Source: Emergencia sp. (GTDB lineage Bacteria > Bacillota > Clostridia > Peptostreptococcales > Anaerovoracaceae). From it: DNA of 64,000 nt. The stretch spans positions 1-64,000 of the forward strand of contig JALEOD010000033.1 in the NCBI GenBank assembly GCA_022767345.1, written 5' to 3'. The notes under the pieces were generated by a model. It saw nothing but the letters and a program-made list of their open reading frames with translations. It did no database searches and was not told the origin of the DNA. A program made the position numbers and the translations under genes. The stretch's first letter is position 1; every line of letters begins with the position of its first letter. This document shows positions 1 through 8,876 of the stretch, in pieces.

Positions 1-365
1 CCCGTACAAAGAGAAGTGCGTAACAGGAAAGAATTGGAAAAAGCCAGTGGAGAAGCGATACAAGACGCTGACCGTATCCAGATTGTTTGAAGAACTGAGA
101 GAAGAAGAATACCGCCTGATCAATTCCGAAGAAGGGAAGAAACTGCGCATGAACCGAAGCATTCAGGCAGAAGGAGGCTTTGCTGATATTAAGGGGGGAC
201 AGTAATTTTACCAGATTCCTATGCCGTGGCAGCAGCAATGTTTTTGCAGAATATGTTTTATATGCCATGGCCCATAACCTTGGATGGCTGCATAGCAGAA
301 TTCAAAATGACAAATTGGATTTGCATCTTTATGAACTAAAAGATGCAGAAAAGAATGCCGCATAA
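1..365 (+). pseudogene. IS1182-like transposase, 3' fragment with frameshift
   Basis: C-terminal part of a DDE transposase; the 5' part lies outside the window. Reading from base 2 gives a lysine/glutamate-rich stretch ending NRSIQAEGGFADIKGGQ and a stop at 203-205. The normal continuation (RDSNFTRFLCRGSSNVFAEY, then YAMAHNLGWLH) is in the next frame and ends at 365. The frames meet at a run of six G at 193-198; five G would restore one continuous reading. The E-FADIK...F-RG-NV-AE pattern is typical of IS1182-family C-termini (family knowledge). It may be a dead copy, a sequencing error in a homopolymer, or slippage. Product assignment is firm; the cause of the frameshift is not. Confidence 0.8.
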
Positions 366-439
366 TTTAAAATTAAAAATTAACGAAGAAAAAATTTAGG
401 ACAGTCAAGCTGTCCCTATTTGTGTTTCACAAAAAGAAC

Positions 440-479
440 AAATGACGGAGTGCCATCATCTGGTGCATCCGTCATTTTC
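440..479 (+). terminator. Hairpin downstream of transposase fragment
   Basis: AAATGACGGA at 440-449 pairs with TCCGTCATTT at 468-477, with further pairing in the loop. It lies inside the presumed right end of the insertion element, after the transposase stop, and could insulate the element from outside transcription. Confidence 0.5.
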
Positions 480-520
480 ATTGCATGAAGATAGGGCTGC
501 GCCCTAACGGTTATTTTCCG

Positions 521-536
521 TTAATGCGACAGCCCC
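521..536 (+). repeat. Candidate right terminal inverted repeat of the IS element
   Basis: TTAATGCGACAGCCCC reads in reverse complement as GGGGCTGTCGCATTAA, which resembles IS1182-family ends. It follows the transposase fragment by about 155 bp. The left end is outside the window, so the pairing cannot be verified here. From 537 to the rpmE promoter at 655 I see nothing recognisable. Confidence 0.45.
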
Positions 537-654
537 GTTTCCTGATTCCGTTGCCGGATTGGGTATGACAACATAAACGGTGTACCACATTTGTCTATGA
601 GATAAAAGAAATTAGAACAGTAAATTTTTCAAAGAAATTTTCTTCAAAAATTAC

Positions 655-683
655 TTGTATCCTGCAAACAAGTGTGATATAGT
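655..683 (+). promoter_or_regulatory. SigA-type promoter for rpmE
   Basis: TTGTAT at 655-660, a 17-bp spacer and TATAGT at 678-683. It lies about 70 bp upstream of the rpmE start and is the only good promoter in the gap. Confidence 0.65.
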
Positions 684-751
684 ATAAAAGCTGTATTAGA
701 TACAGATAAATTATGCACGGGCATTGCCTGAGCAGGAAAGAGGTAAGAAGC

Positions 752-949
752 ATGAAGGAAGGAATCCATCCTGATTATAAGGAATGTAAAGTAACTTGCG
801 CATGTGGTAATTCTTTTATTACGAAATCCGTAAAAGAAGAAATGAGACTTGACGTTTGCTCAGCATGTCATCCGTTCTTTACAGGACAGCAGAAGTTCAT
901 CAACCGTGGTGGACGTGTTGAAAAGTTCAAGAACAAGTACAACCTGTAA
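752..949 (+). CDS. rpmE: 50S ribosomal protein L31
   Basis: Large-subunit ribosomal protein L31, 65 residues. The start at 752 ([11 protein letters not shown]) follows AAAGAGG at 737-743; an upstream in-frame ATG at 713 would add 13 residues not found in the family. It carries the zinc-binding type pattern: CAC near residue 16 and CSAC near residue 37. This is the zinc-containing form that many Firmicutes replace with a zinc-free paralogue when zinc is scarce (family knowledge). It is monocistronic, with its own promoter and a strong terminator. Confidence 0.97.
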   Translation: MKEGIHPDYKECKVTCACGNSFITKSVKEEMRLDVCSACHPFFTGQQKFINRGGRVEKFKNKYNL

Positions 950-968
950 ATATAATCAGAAAAACCAG

Positions 969-995
969 AAGCCGGAGATTCATCTCCGGCTTTTT
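969..995 (+). terminator. Rho-independent terminator of rpmE
   Basis: Perfect stem AAGCCGGAGA / TCTCCGGCTT with a short loop, followed by a T run, 20 bp after the rpmE stop. Confidence 0.9.
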
Positions 996-1211
996 AAATG
1001 CTGGCGATAGGAAATGCCGATTTTAAATGTTTATTTTAAAGGTCCGATTAGCGAAAAGAATTTTTGTTTTGCAGAAGTATACCCTTTATTTTCTCAAAAA
1101 AAGGAAAAAGCATCATCGGCGAAGGCGGAAAATCCCTGAAGAAAGGGTAAATACCGTAAGTTAGCAGTAAATTTAGTTCAATCAATAGCACTTTTTTCGC
1201 ATTGCAGACAA

Positions 1212-1267
1212 AAACACTGTGCAGCAGTTCTTTGAAAGAGTAAAGAACCTGACACAGTGCTTTTTTT
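1212..1267. terminator. Probable bidirectional terminator
   Basis: CACTGTG and CACAGTG enclose an inner stem AGTTCTTT / AAAGAAC-like. A T run follows on the plus strand and an A run precedes it, so it can serve the minus-strand amidohydrolase gene that ends at 1354. The rest of 996-1353 holds no convincing gene; the 81-codon minus ORF at 1048-1293 has no family resemblance. Confidence 0.6.
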
Positions 1268-1353
1268 GAGGGATATTTTCCGTTTTTCTGCAAAGCGAAA
1301 TTTATTTTCGCAGTAGCAATGGAATTGAGAAATTCAATTGAGAAAATCAGAGG

Positions 1354-2712
1354 CTATTTTCTAACAGATTTTCCCAATCGGTTATTTACGATTTTATCAT
1401 CCTGCAGGGCGATTTCTCCGCCGATCAGGACGTAGCTGAAACCTTTCGACGGAATCTGGCCGTTTTCGTAGGTTGCGCAGTCCTGCACTTTTTCCAGGTC
1501 GAAAATGGTAATGTCGGCGTCGCTTCCCGGCAGGAAGTTTCCTTTGTTTGGAAGGTGCAGCCGGTTTGCCGCCATGGTGGTCATTTTGCTGATTCCCTCG
1601 GAAAGTCCGATTTTCCCTGGGCGAATGTAGTTTGCGATAAAGCGGGCGAAGGAGCCGGAGGCGCGGGGGTGTCCCATGCCGTCAGTTCTGATGCCGTCAC
1701 TGCCCAGCATAATTAGAGGGGAAGTCAGTGCCATTTCGATGTCTTTTTCCCGCATAAAATAGCCGACGGTGGCAGTGTCCGGTGCAGTGGCTCTTAATTC
1801 ATCGAAGATTTCTTTCGTGCAGCGTTTGCCTGCATATTTTCCGCTGGCGATGAGAATGCTGTCGTAGTCTGCATGGTATCTCTCAAGAAAACCGTCGTCG
1901 TAAGTGGTTTCGCCGATACCGGTGCTGAATGCGCTGTAGGGATAGCAGTCGCAGAGCATGTCGATTCCCTTTGCACGGTAATTTCTGATATTTTCAAGAA
2001 GCTGTGTCATCTGGCCGTAGCCGCCCATGCTGCCGATATGAGAAAACTGCACACGGATTCCGCAATTTTCGCCGATGGAGGCCAGCTCGTCTGCAGCTGC
2101 AAAGACCTCCGTCACGTCCTGACGGACATGGGAAGCGGCGATTTTGTCGCCTTTACGACAAAGCCTTGCCAGTGCAGCGATTTCTTCCGGCGTTGTGCCC
2201 GGCACGTATTTTACCCCAAAGGAAATTCCAAGGCAGCCTTTGTCCAGAAAATCTTCGCAAGCAGCGGTCATTTCTTTTAAATGATCTTCGCTGATTGGTT
2301 GGTATTTGTTCTGCTTGCCGCTGCGGCTTCGCAGAAAGGTGTGACCTGCTAAAAGCCCTAAATTTACAGGGGCACCGTCACGGTCGGTAATGTCCAGATA
2401 GTGATCGGGATCGCAGGCGTTGTTGCCGCAGTTGCCGCCGATGTCCAGCGTAACGCCCATGTGAAGGGCGGATTTTGCCATGCTTACAGCGGTGGTATCC
2501 GTTTCCGGGTCATAGTCGTCTTCGTGCATGTGAATGTCGATAAAGCCGGGGCAAACGATTTTTCCGGCAGCGTCTATCACCGAATCGGCATTTGGCGATT
2601 CATCTGTAATTTCAACGATTTTCCCGTCTTCTATATATAAATTGGTGATTTTGTCGATTGCCTGTGCAGGGTCGATTACCCGTCCGTTTTTAATTAATGT
2701 AGTTTTTTTCAT
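1354..2712 (-). CDS. D-aminoacylase-like amidohydrolase
   Basis: Cytoplasmic metal-dependent hydrolase of the amidohydrolase superfamily, 452 residues, closest in motif layout to N-acyl-D-amino-acid deacylases. Metal ligands are visible in order: DIHMH (His61, His63), GNCG (Cys95), SHVRQD (His195), SHIGS (His225), LGSDG (Asp339), and then HPRASGSF, which is typical of the family. The start has GGGAGG upstream on the minus strand. The gene stands alone, divergent from prfA, with repeat array A1 between them. Exact substrate cannot be read from the sequence; dihydroorotase-type or hydantoinase-type activity is less likely because of the GNCG and SHVR motifs. Confidence 0.82.
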   Translation of the reverse strand: MKKTTLIKNGRVIDPAQAIDKITNLYIEDGKIVEITDESPNADSVIDAAGKIVCPGFIDIHMHEDDYDPETDTTAVSMAKSALHMGVTLDIGGNCGNNACDPDHYLDITDRDGAPVNLGLLAGHTFLRSRSGKQNKYQPISEDHLKEMTAACEDFLDKGCLGISFGVKYVPGTTPEEIAALARLCRKGDKIAASHVRQDVTEVFAAADELASIGENCGIRVQFSHIGSMGGYGQMTQLLENIRNYRAKGIDMLCDCYPYSAFSTGIGETTYDDGFLERYHADYDSILIASGKYAGKRCTKEIFDELRATAPDTATVGYFMREKDIEMALTSPLIMLGSDGIRTDGMGHPRASGSFARFIANYIRPGKIGLSEGISKMTTMAANRLHLPNKGNFLPGSDADITIFDLEKVQDCATYENGQIPSKGFSYVLIGGEIALQDDKIVNNRLGKSVRK

Positions 2713-2841
2713 GATTATAGCCTCCCTCTTTCAGTCTGCAAATCATTGTACGCTTGTAAAGTGGGAAAGTCAATGGGCGGAGGGGATTTTGATACGGCAA
2801 AGGTATGAAAGGTCTCCAGTAAGTAAGTAGCAGAGAAAAAC

Positions 2842-3115
2842 ATTGACAAATCCTTGGATTTTTTGTATTTTTGTCAATAACTGCAAAGGAGAAAGACGAT
2901 TTTCTGATCATTTCAAGGCGCTACATTGACAAAATTGACCAATATCCGTTTTTTTGTCAATTTAGTCAATATTTCAGTCCTAAAACATTGACAAAATTGA
3001 CAGATTTTCTGATTTCAGTCAATCTTGTCAATGTTAGTAAAAAATATCTACCTTTCCAATCCAGGATACCAATCATTTATTGACAAAAATACGCAGATGA
3101 GCAAAATTTGTCAAT
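2842..3115. repeat. Repeat array A1 (end word TTGACAAA)
   Basis: Four modules in the gap between two divergent genes. Modules at 2842-2878 and 3079-3115 are exactly 37 bp with ATTGACAAA at the left and TTTGTCAAT at the right. Modules at 2925-2970 and 2987-3032 are 46 bp and carry the word twice at each end, offset by 9 bp. Each can fold as a hairpin. The order single-double-double-single recurs in array A2 at 28.6 kb. From 3116 to the prfA promoter nothing else is recognisable. See findings. Confidence 0.85.
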
Positions 3116-3304
3116 ATCGGCGTCCATAAAGAGTTTTCAGACTTTGGCCGTGGGAATTTTGGAAAACTTAGGAGCCAGTGAGAAACATGACGGAGCGCAG
3201 CGGGGGCGGGACATAGCAGCCAGGTGAAAACGCCTGATAAAATAGCGGTGGAATAATCAGGGAAAATAATGGTAAAATAATCGCAGAATCTGTGCATTTT
3301 TCAA

Positions 3305-3333
3305 TTGTAGGAAGTGGCAGTTTGTGTTACAAT
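3305..3333 (+). promoter_or_regulatory. Promoter of the prfA operon
   Basis: TTGTAG at 3305-3310, 17-bp spacer, TACAAT at 3328-3333, 45 bp before the prfA start. Confidence 0.6.
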
Positions 3334-3378
3334 ATATTGTTAGATAGATATGGCAATTTTTATTTTGAGGAGATAGAT

Positions 3379-4443
3379 ATGTTTGACAAGTTAGACTTTA
3401 TTGTTGAGAAATATCAGGAGCTGTCCTTGAAGGTTTCTGACCCGGACGTCATCAACGACCAGCCGGTTTGGCAGAAGTATATCAAGGAAATGGGCGAAAT
3501 GGAGCCGATTGTTAAGAAGTACGAAGAGTACAAGAAAGCAAAGGACGGCCTTCGTGACGCCAAGGAAATCGTTGAAAATGAGACTGACGAAGAAATGCGT
3601 GACCTTGCAAAGATGGAAATTAACGATTTAGAGGAGCAGATAGAACAGAACGAAGAAGAATTGAAAGTTTTGCTGCTTCCAAAAGACCCTAACGATGAAA
3701 AGAACGTAATTCTGGAAGTCAGAGCAGGAACCGGCGGCGACGAAGCTGCTTTGTTTGCGCAGGATCTGCTTAGAATGTATATGAGATATGCAGAGCGTCA
3801 CAGATGGAAAACCGAACTGATGGACGTCAACGATACCGGAATCGGCGGCATTAAGGAAGCCGTAGTTTTGATTAAGGGTAAAGGAGCATATTCCAGATTG
3901 AAATATGAGAGCGGCGTCCACAGAGTGCAGCGTGTGCCGGAAACTGAGTCTGCCGGCCGTGTTCACACTTCCGCAGCAACCGTTGCAGTGCTTCCGGAAG
4001 TCGACGACGTGGAAGTTGACCTGAATCCAAATGATGTTAGAGTTGACGTATACCGTGCGTCCGGTAACGGCGGCCAGTGCGTAAATACCACAGACTCCGC
4101 AGTCAGACTGACCCACGAACCGACCGGACTTGTGGTAACTTGTCAGGACGAAAAATCTCAGATTAAGAATAAAGAAAAAGCGTTCAAGGTTTTGAAAGCA
4201 AGACTTTATGACCTGAAGCTGCAGGAACAGAACAAAGAGATTTCCGAAGCCAGAAAGAGCCAGGTCGGCTCCGGCGACAGAAGTGAACGAATCAGAACCT
4301 TTAACTTCCAGCAGGGCAGAGTATCCGAGCATAGAATCGGGCTGACCCTGTACCGACTGGATGCAATTTTAGACGGTGATTTAGATGAAATCATCGATGG
4401 CTTGATTACTAGTGATCAGGCAGAGAAGATGAAGAACTTCTAA
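3379..4443 (+). CDS. prfA: Peptide chain release factor 1
   Basis: Class I release factor reading UAA/UAG in the ribosomal A site, 354 residues, normal length. The codon-recognition tripeptide P-E-T lies in VQRVPETES, the RF1-type PxT (RF2 has SPF). The peptidyl-hydrolysis motif GGQ is in [12 protein letters not shown]. The start at 3379 ([12 protein letters not shown]) follows GAGGAG; an upstream ORF extension to 3292 covers the promoter and is not coding. First gene of a run with sua5, rpiB, upp and tyrS, but a 181-bp gap separates it from sua5. Confidence 0.97.
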   Translation: MFDKLDFIVEKYQELSLKVSDPDVINDQPVWQKYIKEMGEMEPIVKKYEEYKKAKDGLRDAKEIVENETDEEMRDLAKMEINDLEEQIEQNEEELKVLLLPKDPNDEKNVILEVRAGTGGDEAALFAQDLLRMYMRYAERHRWKTELMDVNDTGIGGIKEAVVLIKGKGAYSRLKYESGVHRVQRVPETESAGRVHTSAATVAVLPEVDDVEVDLNPNDVRVDVYRASGNGGQCVNTTDSAVRLTHEPTGLVVTCQDEKSQIKNKEKAFKVLKARLYDLKLQEQNKEISEARKSQVGSGDRSERIRTFNFQQGRVSEHRIGLTLYRLDAILDGDLDEIIDGLITSDQAEKMKNF

Positions 4444-4624
4444 TAGAACTTGTCTTTTTTGTCCACAGCTTTGTCAGCGGCGCAGTTCTGCGGTACTTGA
4501 GTACTTTAGTACACTCCGTTCCTCGACTGCTTGCTTTCGCGCTGTAAACAAAAAATCCAGCGTTCTATGGAATCAGACTTGTTAAATCCGCCTGCAGCGG
4601 TCTCAGCAGTGCAGGCACGAAACT
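4444..4624 (+). other. Intergenic spacer with GAGTACTTTAGTACAC palindrome
   Basis: No gene. It contains a GC-rich stretch with a near-palindrome at about 4497-4513 (GAGTACTTTAGTACAC) inside a larger imperfect inverted structure (AGCGGCGCAGTTCTGC ... GCGCTGT), followed by an A run. It may be a processed spacer or a small repeat element. I see no second copy in this window. Confidence 0.35.
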
Positions 4625-5632
4625 ATGATGAATACAAAATTACTATCCGATACAACTGAAGATATTGCGGCGGCAGCGCACATTCTGGCGGCAGGCGGTC
4701 TGGTGGCATTTCCGACAGAGACAGTCTATGGTCTTGGTGCTAATGCTCTTGACGCGCAGGCGGTGGGAAAGGTGTATGCGGCAAAGGGAAGACCATCTGA
4801 TAATCCTATGATTGTCCATATATCGTCTAAGGACGATTTACTGGCGCTAACTCCAGAGATTACTGCTGACATGCAGGTTTTGATGGCGCATTTTTGGCCG
4901 GGACCTATGACGATGATTGTGCCGAGACTTCCCTTGATTCCTGATACGACTACGGGGGGACTTGATACCGTAGGGATTCGCATGCCTGACCATCCCGTGG
5001 CGCTTTCCTTAATCAGCGCGGCACAGTGCCCTATTGCAGCGCCCAGCGCAAATCTTTCCGGAAAACCGAGCCCGACGACGGCAAGGGATGTCATAGAGGA
5101 TTTGCAGGGGAGAGTGGATGGGATTATACAGAGCACCGACTGTCAGGTGGGCATTGAGTCCACAGTCATCGATATGACAACGGCGCAGCCCATGATTTTG
5201 CGGCCCGGCATTATCACCAAAGAAGATTTTGAAGAGGCGCTGAAAAAGCCGGTGGCACTGGACCCGACTTTGAATCAGCGGCCGGACGCATTTAATAACG
5301 GAGATTTTAAGCCCAGAGCACCGGGCATGAAATATAAGCATTATGCGCCGAAAGCGCAGATGACGGTCTTCGAAGGCAGTCCTGAGGCTGTGCGGAAGGC
5401 TATTTGTGAAGAAGCTGCAAAATACAGGGCGGCGGGCAGGAAAGTCTGCGTCATTTCTTTTGACGAAAAAGATCAGAAAGCCGCGGCACACCAGTTTTTT
5501 GCAAGACTTAGAGAAGCGGACAGAGAAGGCGCTGACATGATTTTGGCGTCTGCATTGCCGGAGGAAGGCATTGGTTTTTCTGTCATGAACAGAATGCTCA
5601 AGTCCGCGGGATATAATATCAGAAAGGTTTAA
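4625..5632 (+). CDS. Threonylcarbamoyl-AMP synthase, Sua5/YwlC type
   Basis: Makes threonylcarbamoyl-AMP from threonine, bicarbonate and ATP for the t6A37 modification of ANN-decoding tRNAs. 335 residues: an N-terminal YrdC-like catalytic domain (FPTETVYGLG near 30, KGRPSDNP near 60, PSANLSGKPSPT near 140) and the C-terminal Sua5 domain after an APGMKYKHYAP linker. The length matches the two-domain Sua5/YwlC form rather than single-domain TsaC. Two adjacent ATG codons; the ribosome site is weak. rpiB follows after 5 bp, so they are cotranscribed. Confidence 0.93.
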   Translation: MMNTKLLSDTTEDIAAAAHILAAGGLVAFPTETVYGLGANALDAQAVGKVYAAKGRPSDNPMIVHISSKDDLLALTPEITADMQVLMAHFWPGPMTMIVPRLPLIPDTTTGGLDTVGIRMPDHPVALSLISAAQCPIAAPSANLSGKPSPTTARDVIEDLQGRVDGIIQSTDCQVGIESTVIDMTTAQPMILRPGIITKEDFEEALKKPVALDPTLNQRPDAFNNGDFKPRAPGMKYKHYAPKAQMTVFEGSPEAVRKAICEEAAKYRAAGRKVCVISFDEKDQKAAAHQFFARLREADREGADMILASALPEEGIGFSVMNRMLKSAGYNIRKV

Positions 5633-5637
5633 TACAT

Positions 5638-6069
5638 ATGATGATTGCAGTTGCCAGCGACCATGGCGGGTTCGCGTTGAAAAATATTGTAAAAGCGCAT
5701 TTAATAGAAAGGGGATTTAAAGTAGTGGACCTCGGAACTGATTCCGAAGCGTCCGTGGATTATCCCGTATACGGAAAGGCGTGCGGAGAAGCTGTTATTT
5801 CCGGCAAAGCGGATGTCGGTATCGTCGTTTGCGGGACAGGCATCGGTATTTCTATCGCTGCAAATAAAGTAAAAGGCATTCGCTGCGGGCTTTGCACTTC
5901 TGTAGAGATGGCGAAACTGACCAAGCAGCACAACAACGCAAATATTCTTGCGCTGGGCGGAAGAACCACTGCGCCGGATCTTGCTGTTGAGATTGTTGAC
6001 GCATGGCTGGATACCGAATTTGAAGGCGGCCGTCATGAGAGAAGAACAGCAATGCTGGACGAAATGTAA
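5638..6069 (+). CDS. rpiB: Ribose-5-phosphate isomerase B
   Basis: Interconverts ribose-5-phosphate and ribulose-5-phosphate in the pentose phosphate pathway; 143 residues, usual size for RpiB/LacAB-family proteins. ASDHGGF at the start, CGTGIGISIAANK with the catalytic-type cysteine, and HNNANILALGGR are all present. The neighbourhood (ywlC-rpiB-upp) is a common Firmicutes order. A second ATG at 5641 is an equally good start. LacA/B-type sugar isomerase is the only alternative and no lac genes are near. Confidence 0.93.
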   Translation: MMIAVASDHGGFALKNIVKAHLIERGFKVVDLGTDSEASVDYPVYGKACGEAVISGKADVGIVVCGTGIGISIAANKVKGIRCGLCTSVEMAKLTKQHNNANILALGGRTTAPDLAVEIVDAWLDTEFEGGRHERRTAMLDEM

Positions 6070-6105
6070 AAAATATTAGCATACGGCAGAGATGGAGGAA
6101 AGAGA

Positions 6106-6735
6106 ATGAGTAAAGTATATATTTTTGACCACCCATTGATTCAGCACAAGGTTGCGCTGATGAGAAAGACGGATACAAGTACCAAGGATTTTCGTGAACT
6201 GGCAAAGGAAATCGCCATGCTGATGGGTTTTGAGGCAACCAGAAATTTGCCGCTGCAAGAGGTTGAAATCGAAACACCCCTTTGCAATACCAAGGTAAAT
6301 ATGCTGGAGGGAGAAGATATTGCAATCGTGCCGATTCTTCGAGCAGGTCTTGGTTTTGTAGACGGTATGCTGGCGCTTGTTCCAAATGCAAAGGTTGGTC
6401 ATGTAGGACTTTACCGAGATCCTGACACTCATGAGCCGGTGGAATACTACTGCAAACTGCCGACCGACATCGACAAGAGACAGATTTTTGTCGTAGACCC
6501 TATGCTGGCAACAGGCGGAAGCGCAGCGGCTGCTATTGATTTTATCAAACAGAGAGGCGGGAAGAATATCACATTTATGTGTTTGATTGCAGCGCCGGAG
6601 GGCATTGAGGTACTGCAGCAGGCACACCCGGATGTGGATATCTATATTGCGGCTAAAGATGAGAGACTAAACGAACACGCTTACATTATTCCGGGGCTGG
6701 GAGATGCAGGCGACAGACTGTTTGGCACGAAATAA
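6106..6735 (+). CDS. upp: Uracil phosphoribosyltransferase
   Basis: Salvages uracil with PRPP to UMP; 209 residues, full family length. PRPP-binding loop [27 protein letters not shown] near the N-terminal third, and the uracil-contacting C-terminus [17 protein letters not shown] are all intact. GGAGGAAAGAG precedes the ATG by 6 bp. It lies between rpiB and tyrS with short gaps, probably on the same transcript. Confidence 0.97.
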   Translation: MSKVYIFDHPLIQHKVALMRKTDTSTKDFRELAKEIAMLMGFEATRNLPLQEVEIETPLCNTKVNMLEGEDIAIVPILRAGLGFVDGMLALVPNAKVGHVGLYRDPDTHEPVEYYCKLPTDIDKRQIFVVDPMLATGGSAAAAIDFIKQRGGKNITFMCLIAAPEGIEVLQQAHPDVDIYIAAKDERLNEHAYIIPGLGDAGDRLFGTK

Positions 6736-6791
6736 AGGGCGATTATTAATGAAATTCCAGGGCAAAATTCTAAGAAGAGAGGAAATTTACC

Positions 6792-8120
6792 ATGAAAAAT
6801 TTTATTCCAGATTCCGTAAGTAAATTCGATAATGTTTACGATGTTCTGAAAGAAAGAGGATTTATCGAGCAGGTAACTGACGAAGAGGCAGTCAGAGAGT
6901 TATTGGGCAAAGAAAAAATCAAATTCTATATCGGTTTTGACCCGACCGCAGACTGTCTGCACATTGGACACTTTATGCAGGTTATTATTTTGATGTACAT
7001 GCAGAAATACGGTCATACACCGGTTGTACTTTTAGGCGGCGGTACAGGTATGGTCGGTGACCCGTCAGGCAGACAGGACATGCGCCAGATGATGACCGTA
7101 AATACCATTGACGACAACTGTGCTGCTTTCAAAAAACTCTTCGACCAGTTCCTTGACTTTGATGATGAATGGAAATATGAGGGGAACAACGGTGTATATG
7201 CGCCGGGACACCAGAACAGAGAACCGCTTCCGGGTAAAGCAATCAGCATCAACAATGCGGACTGGCTTAGACCGCTTAACTATGTTGAGTTTGTAAGAGA
7301 AGTGGGGACACACTTTAATGTAAATAACATGCTGCGCGCAGACTGCTATAAGCAGAGAATCGGTGACGGTTTGACGTTCTTTGAACTGAACTATATGCTC
7401 ATGCAGGCTTATGACTTTACCGTTATGGCAAGAGACTTCGGTCTGAAGATGCAGTTCGGCGGAAACGACCAGTGGTCCAATATTCTGGCAGGTAAGGATT
7501 TATCCAGAAAATGGTGCGGCATAGATGTGGAAGGTATGGTATTCGCTCTGTTGACCAACAGTGAGGGCAAGAAAATGGGTAAAACCCAGAAAGGCGCGCT
7601 TTGGCTGTCACCGGAGAGAACTTCTCCTTACGAATTCTACCAGTACTGGAGAAATGTCGGTGACGCCGATGTGAATAAGTGCCTGCGGATGCTGACATTC
7701 CTGCCGATGGAGGAAGTAAACAGACTTTCCGCTTTAGAAGGTGCTGAAATCAACAAAGCAAAAGAAGTTCTGGCTTACGAAGTAACCAAGCTGGTACACG
7801 GTGAAGAGGAAGCAAAGAAGGCGCAGGCAGGTGCAAGAGCTGCGTTTGGCGGCGGCGGTGACTCCGCTAACATTCCGACCACTGAGATGGCTGCTGCTGA
7901 CTTTGAGGGTGACGGAAAAGGACTGGTTTCACTGATTAAAGAACTGGGTCTTGTGCCAAGCAACGGCGAAGGTTTCAGAACCATCGAGCAGGGCGGACTT
8001 TCCGTCAACGGTGAAAAGGTAACAAATCCGAAGATGAACGTAACCGCTGATCTGTTCAAAGACGGTGAGCTTTTGATTCAGAAAGGAAAGAAGAAATTCC
8101 ATAAGGTTGTAATTAAATAA
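6792..8120 (+). CDS. tyrS: Tyrosyl-tRNA synthetase
   Basis: Charges tRNA-Tyr; class I aminoacyl-tRNA synthetase of 442 residues. HIGH signature at residues 57-60 (CLHIGHF), KMSKS equivalent KMGKT near 260, and a C-terminal S4 RNA-binding domain (GFRTIEQGGLSVNGEKVTNP). A start at 6792 is supported by AGAGAGGAAAT. No T-box leader (no GGGTGGNACCGCG-like antiterminator) is visible in the 56-bp gap, so expression is likely by read-through from upp. A hairpin terminator follows. Confidence 0.96.
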   Translation: MKNFIPDSVSKFDNVYDVLKERGFIEQVTDEEAVRELLGKEKIKFYIGFDPTADCLHIGHFMQVIILMYMQKYGHTPVVLLGGGTGMVGDPSGRQDMRQMMTVNTIDDNCAAFKKLFDQFLDFDDEWKYEGNNGVYAPGHQNREPLPGKAISINNADWLRPLNYVEFVREVGTHFNVNNMLRADCYKQRIGDGLTFFELNYMLMQAYDFTVMARDFGLKMQFGGNDQWSNILAGKDLSRKWCGIDVEGMVFALLTNSEGKKMGKTQKGALWLSPERTSPYEFYQYWRNVGDADVNKCLRMLTFLPMEEVNRLSALEGAEINKAKEVLAYEVTKLVHGEEEAKKAQAGARAAFGGGGDSANIPTTEMAAADFEGDGKGLVSLIKELGLVPSNGEGFRTIEQGGLSVNGEKVTNPKMNVTADLFKDGELLIQKGKKKFHKVVIK

Positions 8121-8137
8121 ATTGGAAATAATGGGCG

Positions 8138-8193
8138 GGGAGCCGACTGCGTGAACGAAGGGATTCGATTGTGGAGGCGGCTCCTTGTGTTTT
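8138..8193 (+). terminator. Terminator after tyrS
   Basis: GGAGCCG at the left pairs with CGGCTCC at the right across a loop of about 35 bp, followed by TTGTGTTTT. Confidence 0.6.
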
Positions 8194-8707
8194 GAAGAAG
8201 CAGTTCTATATCAAATGTTAGGATGGAACGCAATCAAAAATCTTTATCTGTTTCTTTGACTTCTTTGGACTGGGAGAGCCTTTGTATGAATTTGAGATGT
8301 ACAATGCGAAAAACAGCTTGCCATTAGGCGATGAATCGTATACACTGATATTAAACATCATGTGTGAGCAAGAAAAAGTGCCGGAGCAGCTCAAATCGCT
8401 GTATGCCTATTTGAGAAACGGCAAAGCAGACAGGAAAGACACTTTTATACAGAAAATACATGGAGAAGTTGTGGAGCTAAATCAGAGAGAGGAGCTGAAG
8501 CAAGTCATGACTTTGGAAGAAGAATATCGCATGGAGAAACAGAGAAGCCTGGAAGAGGGCATCGAGATTGGACTGAAGGAAGGCAAAAAGGAAGGCAAGG
8601 AAGAAATGCAGAAATCCATTGCCCTAAAGATGAAGGCAAGCGGCATGGAGATTCAGCAGATTGCTGAAATGACGGATTTGTCCGTTGGAGAAATTGAAAC
8701 TCTATAA
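8192..8707 (+). pseudogene. Rpn-family PD-(D/E)XK transposase/nuclease remnant
   Basis: C-terminal part of a recombination-promoting nuclease (Rpn, YhgA-like) protein. In one frame from 8192 the reading is LKKQFYIKC, a TAG at 8219-8221, then DGTQSKIFICFFDFFGLG, YEFEMYNAKNSLPLGDESYT and a glutamate/lysine-rich helical tail ending at 8707. The N-terminal nuclease core (PD-(D/E)XK) is missing and the internal stop breaks the frame. A TTG at 8282 could start a 141-residue product, but no ribosome site supports it. Likely an old insertion after tyrS. Confidence 0.72.
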
Positions 8708-8723
8708 ATAGTAAATTATCCAT

Positions 8724-8766
8724 AGAGGGCTGTGAGACGGAGCTTTTCCGCAGCACGGCTCTTTTG
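8724..8766 (+). terminator. Possible terminator after the Rpn remnant
   Basis: AGAGGGCTGTG and CAGCACGGCTCTTTT form an imperfect stem ending in a short T run. Confidence 0.4.
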
Positions 8767-8876
8767 GTTATGCATAGTCGGTAATAAAATTTATCACAGT
8801 AAGTAGAAGTCAGAAGGAAGCCCCTTTGTATGCTTTTCCAAAAAAAGGGCAGGATAGAAACATTAGGGGGTGTAAA

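Noticed and set aside
1048-1293. 81-codon minus ORF after rpmE
   Set aside because: Covers the hairpin terminator; no family, no ribosome site.
2842-3115. CRISPR array reading of the word arrays
   Set aside because: Constant parts are only 7-9 nt, lie in inverted or mixed orientation at both ends of each variable part, and gaps between modules vary; no cas genes are near.
3628-4332. 234-codon minus-strand ORF inside prfA
   Set aside because: Shadow of the strongly conserved prfA reading frame, with no ribosome site.
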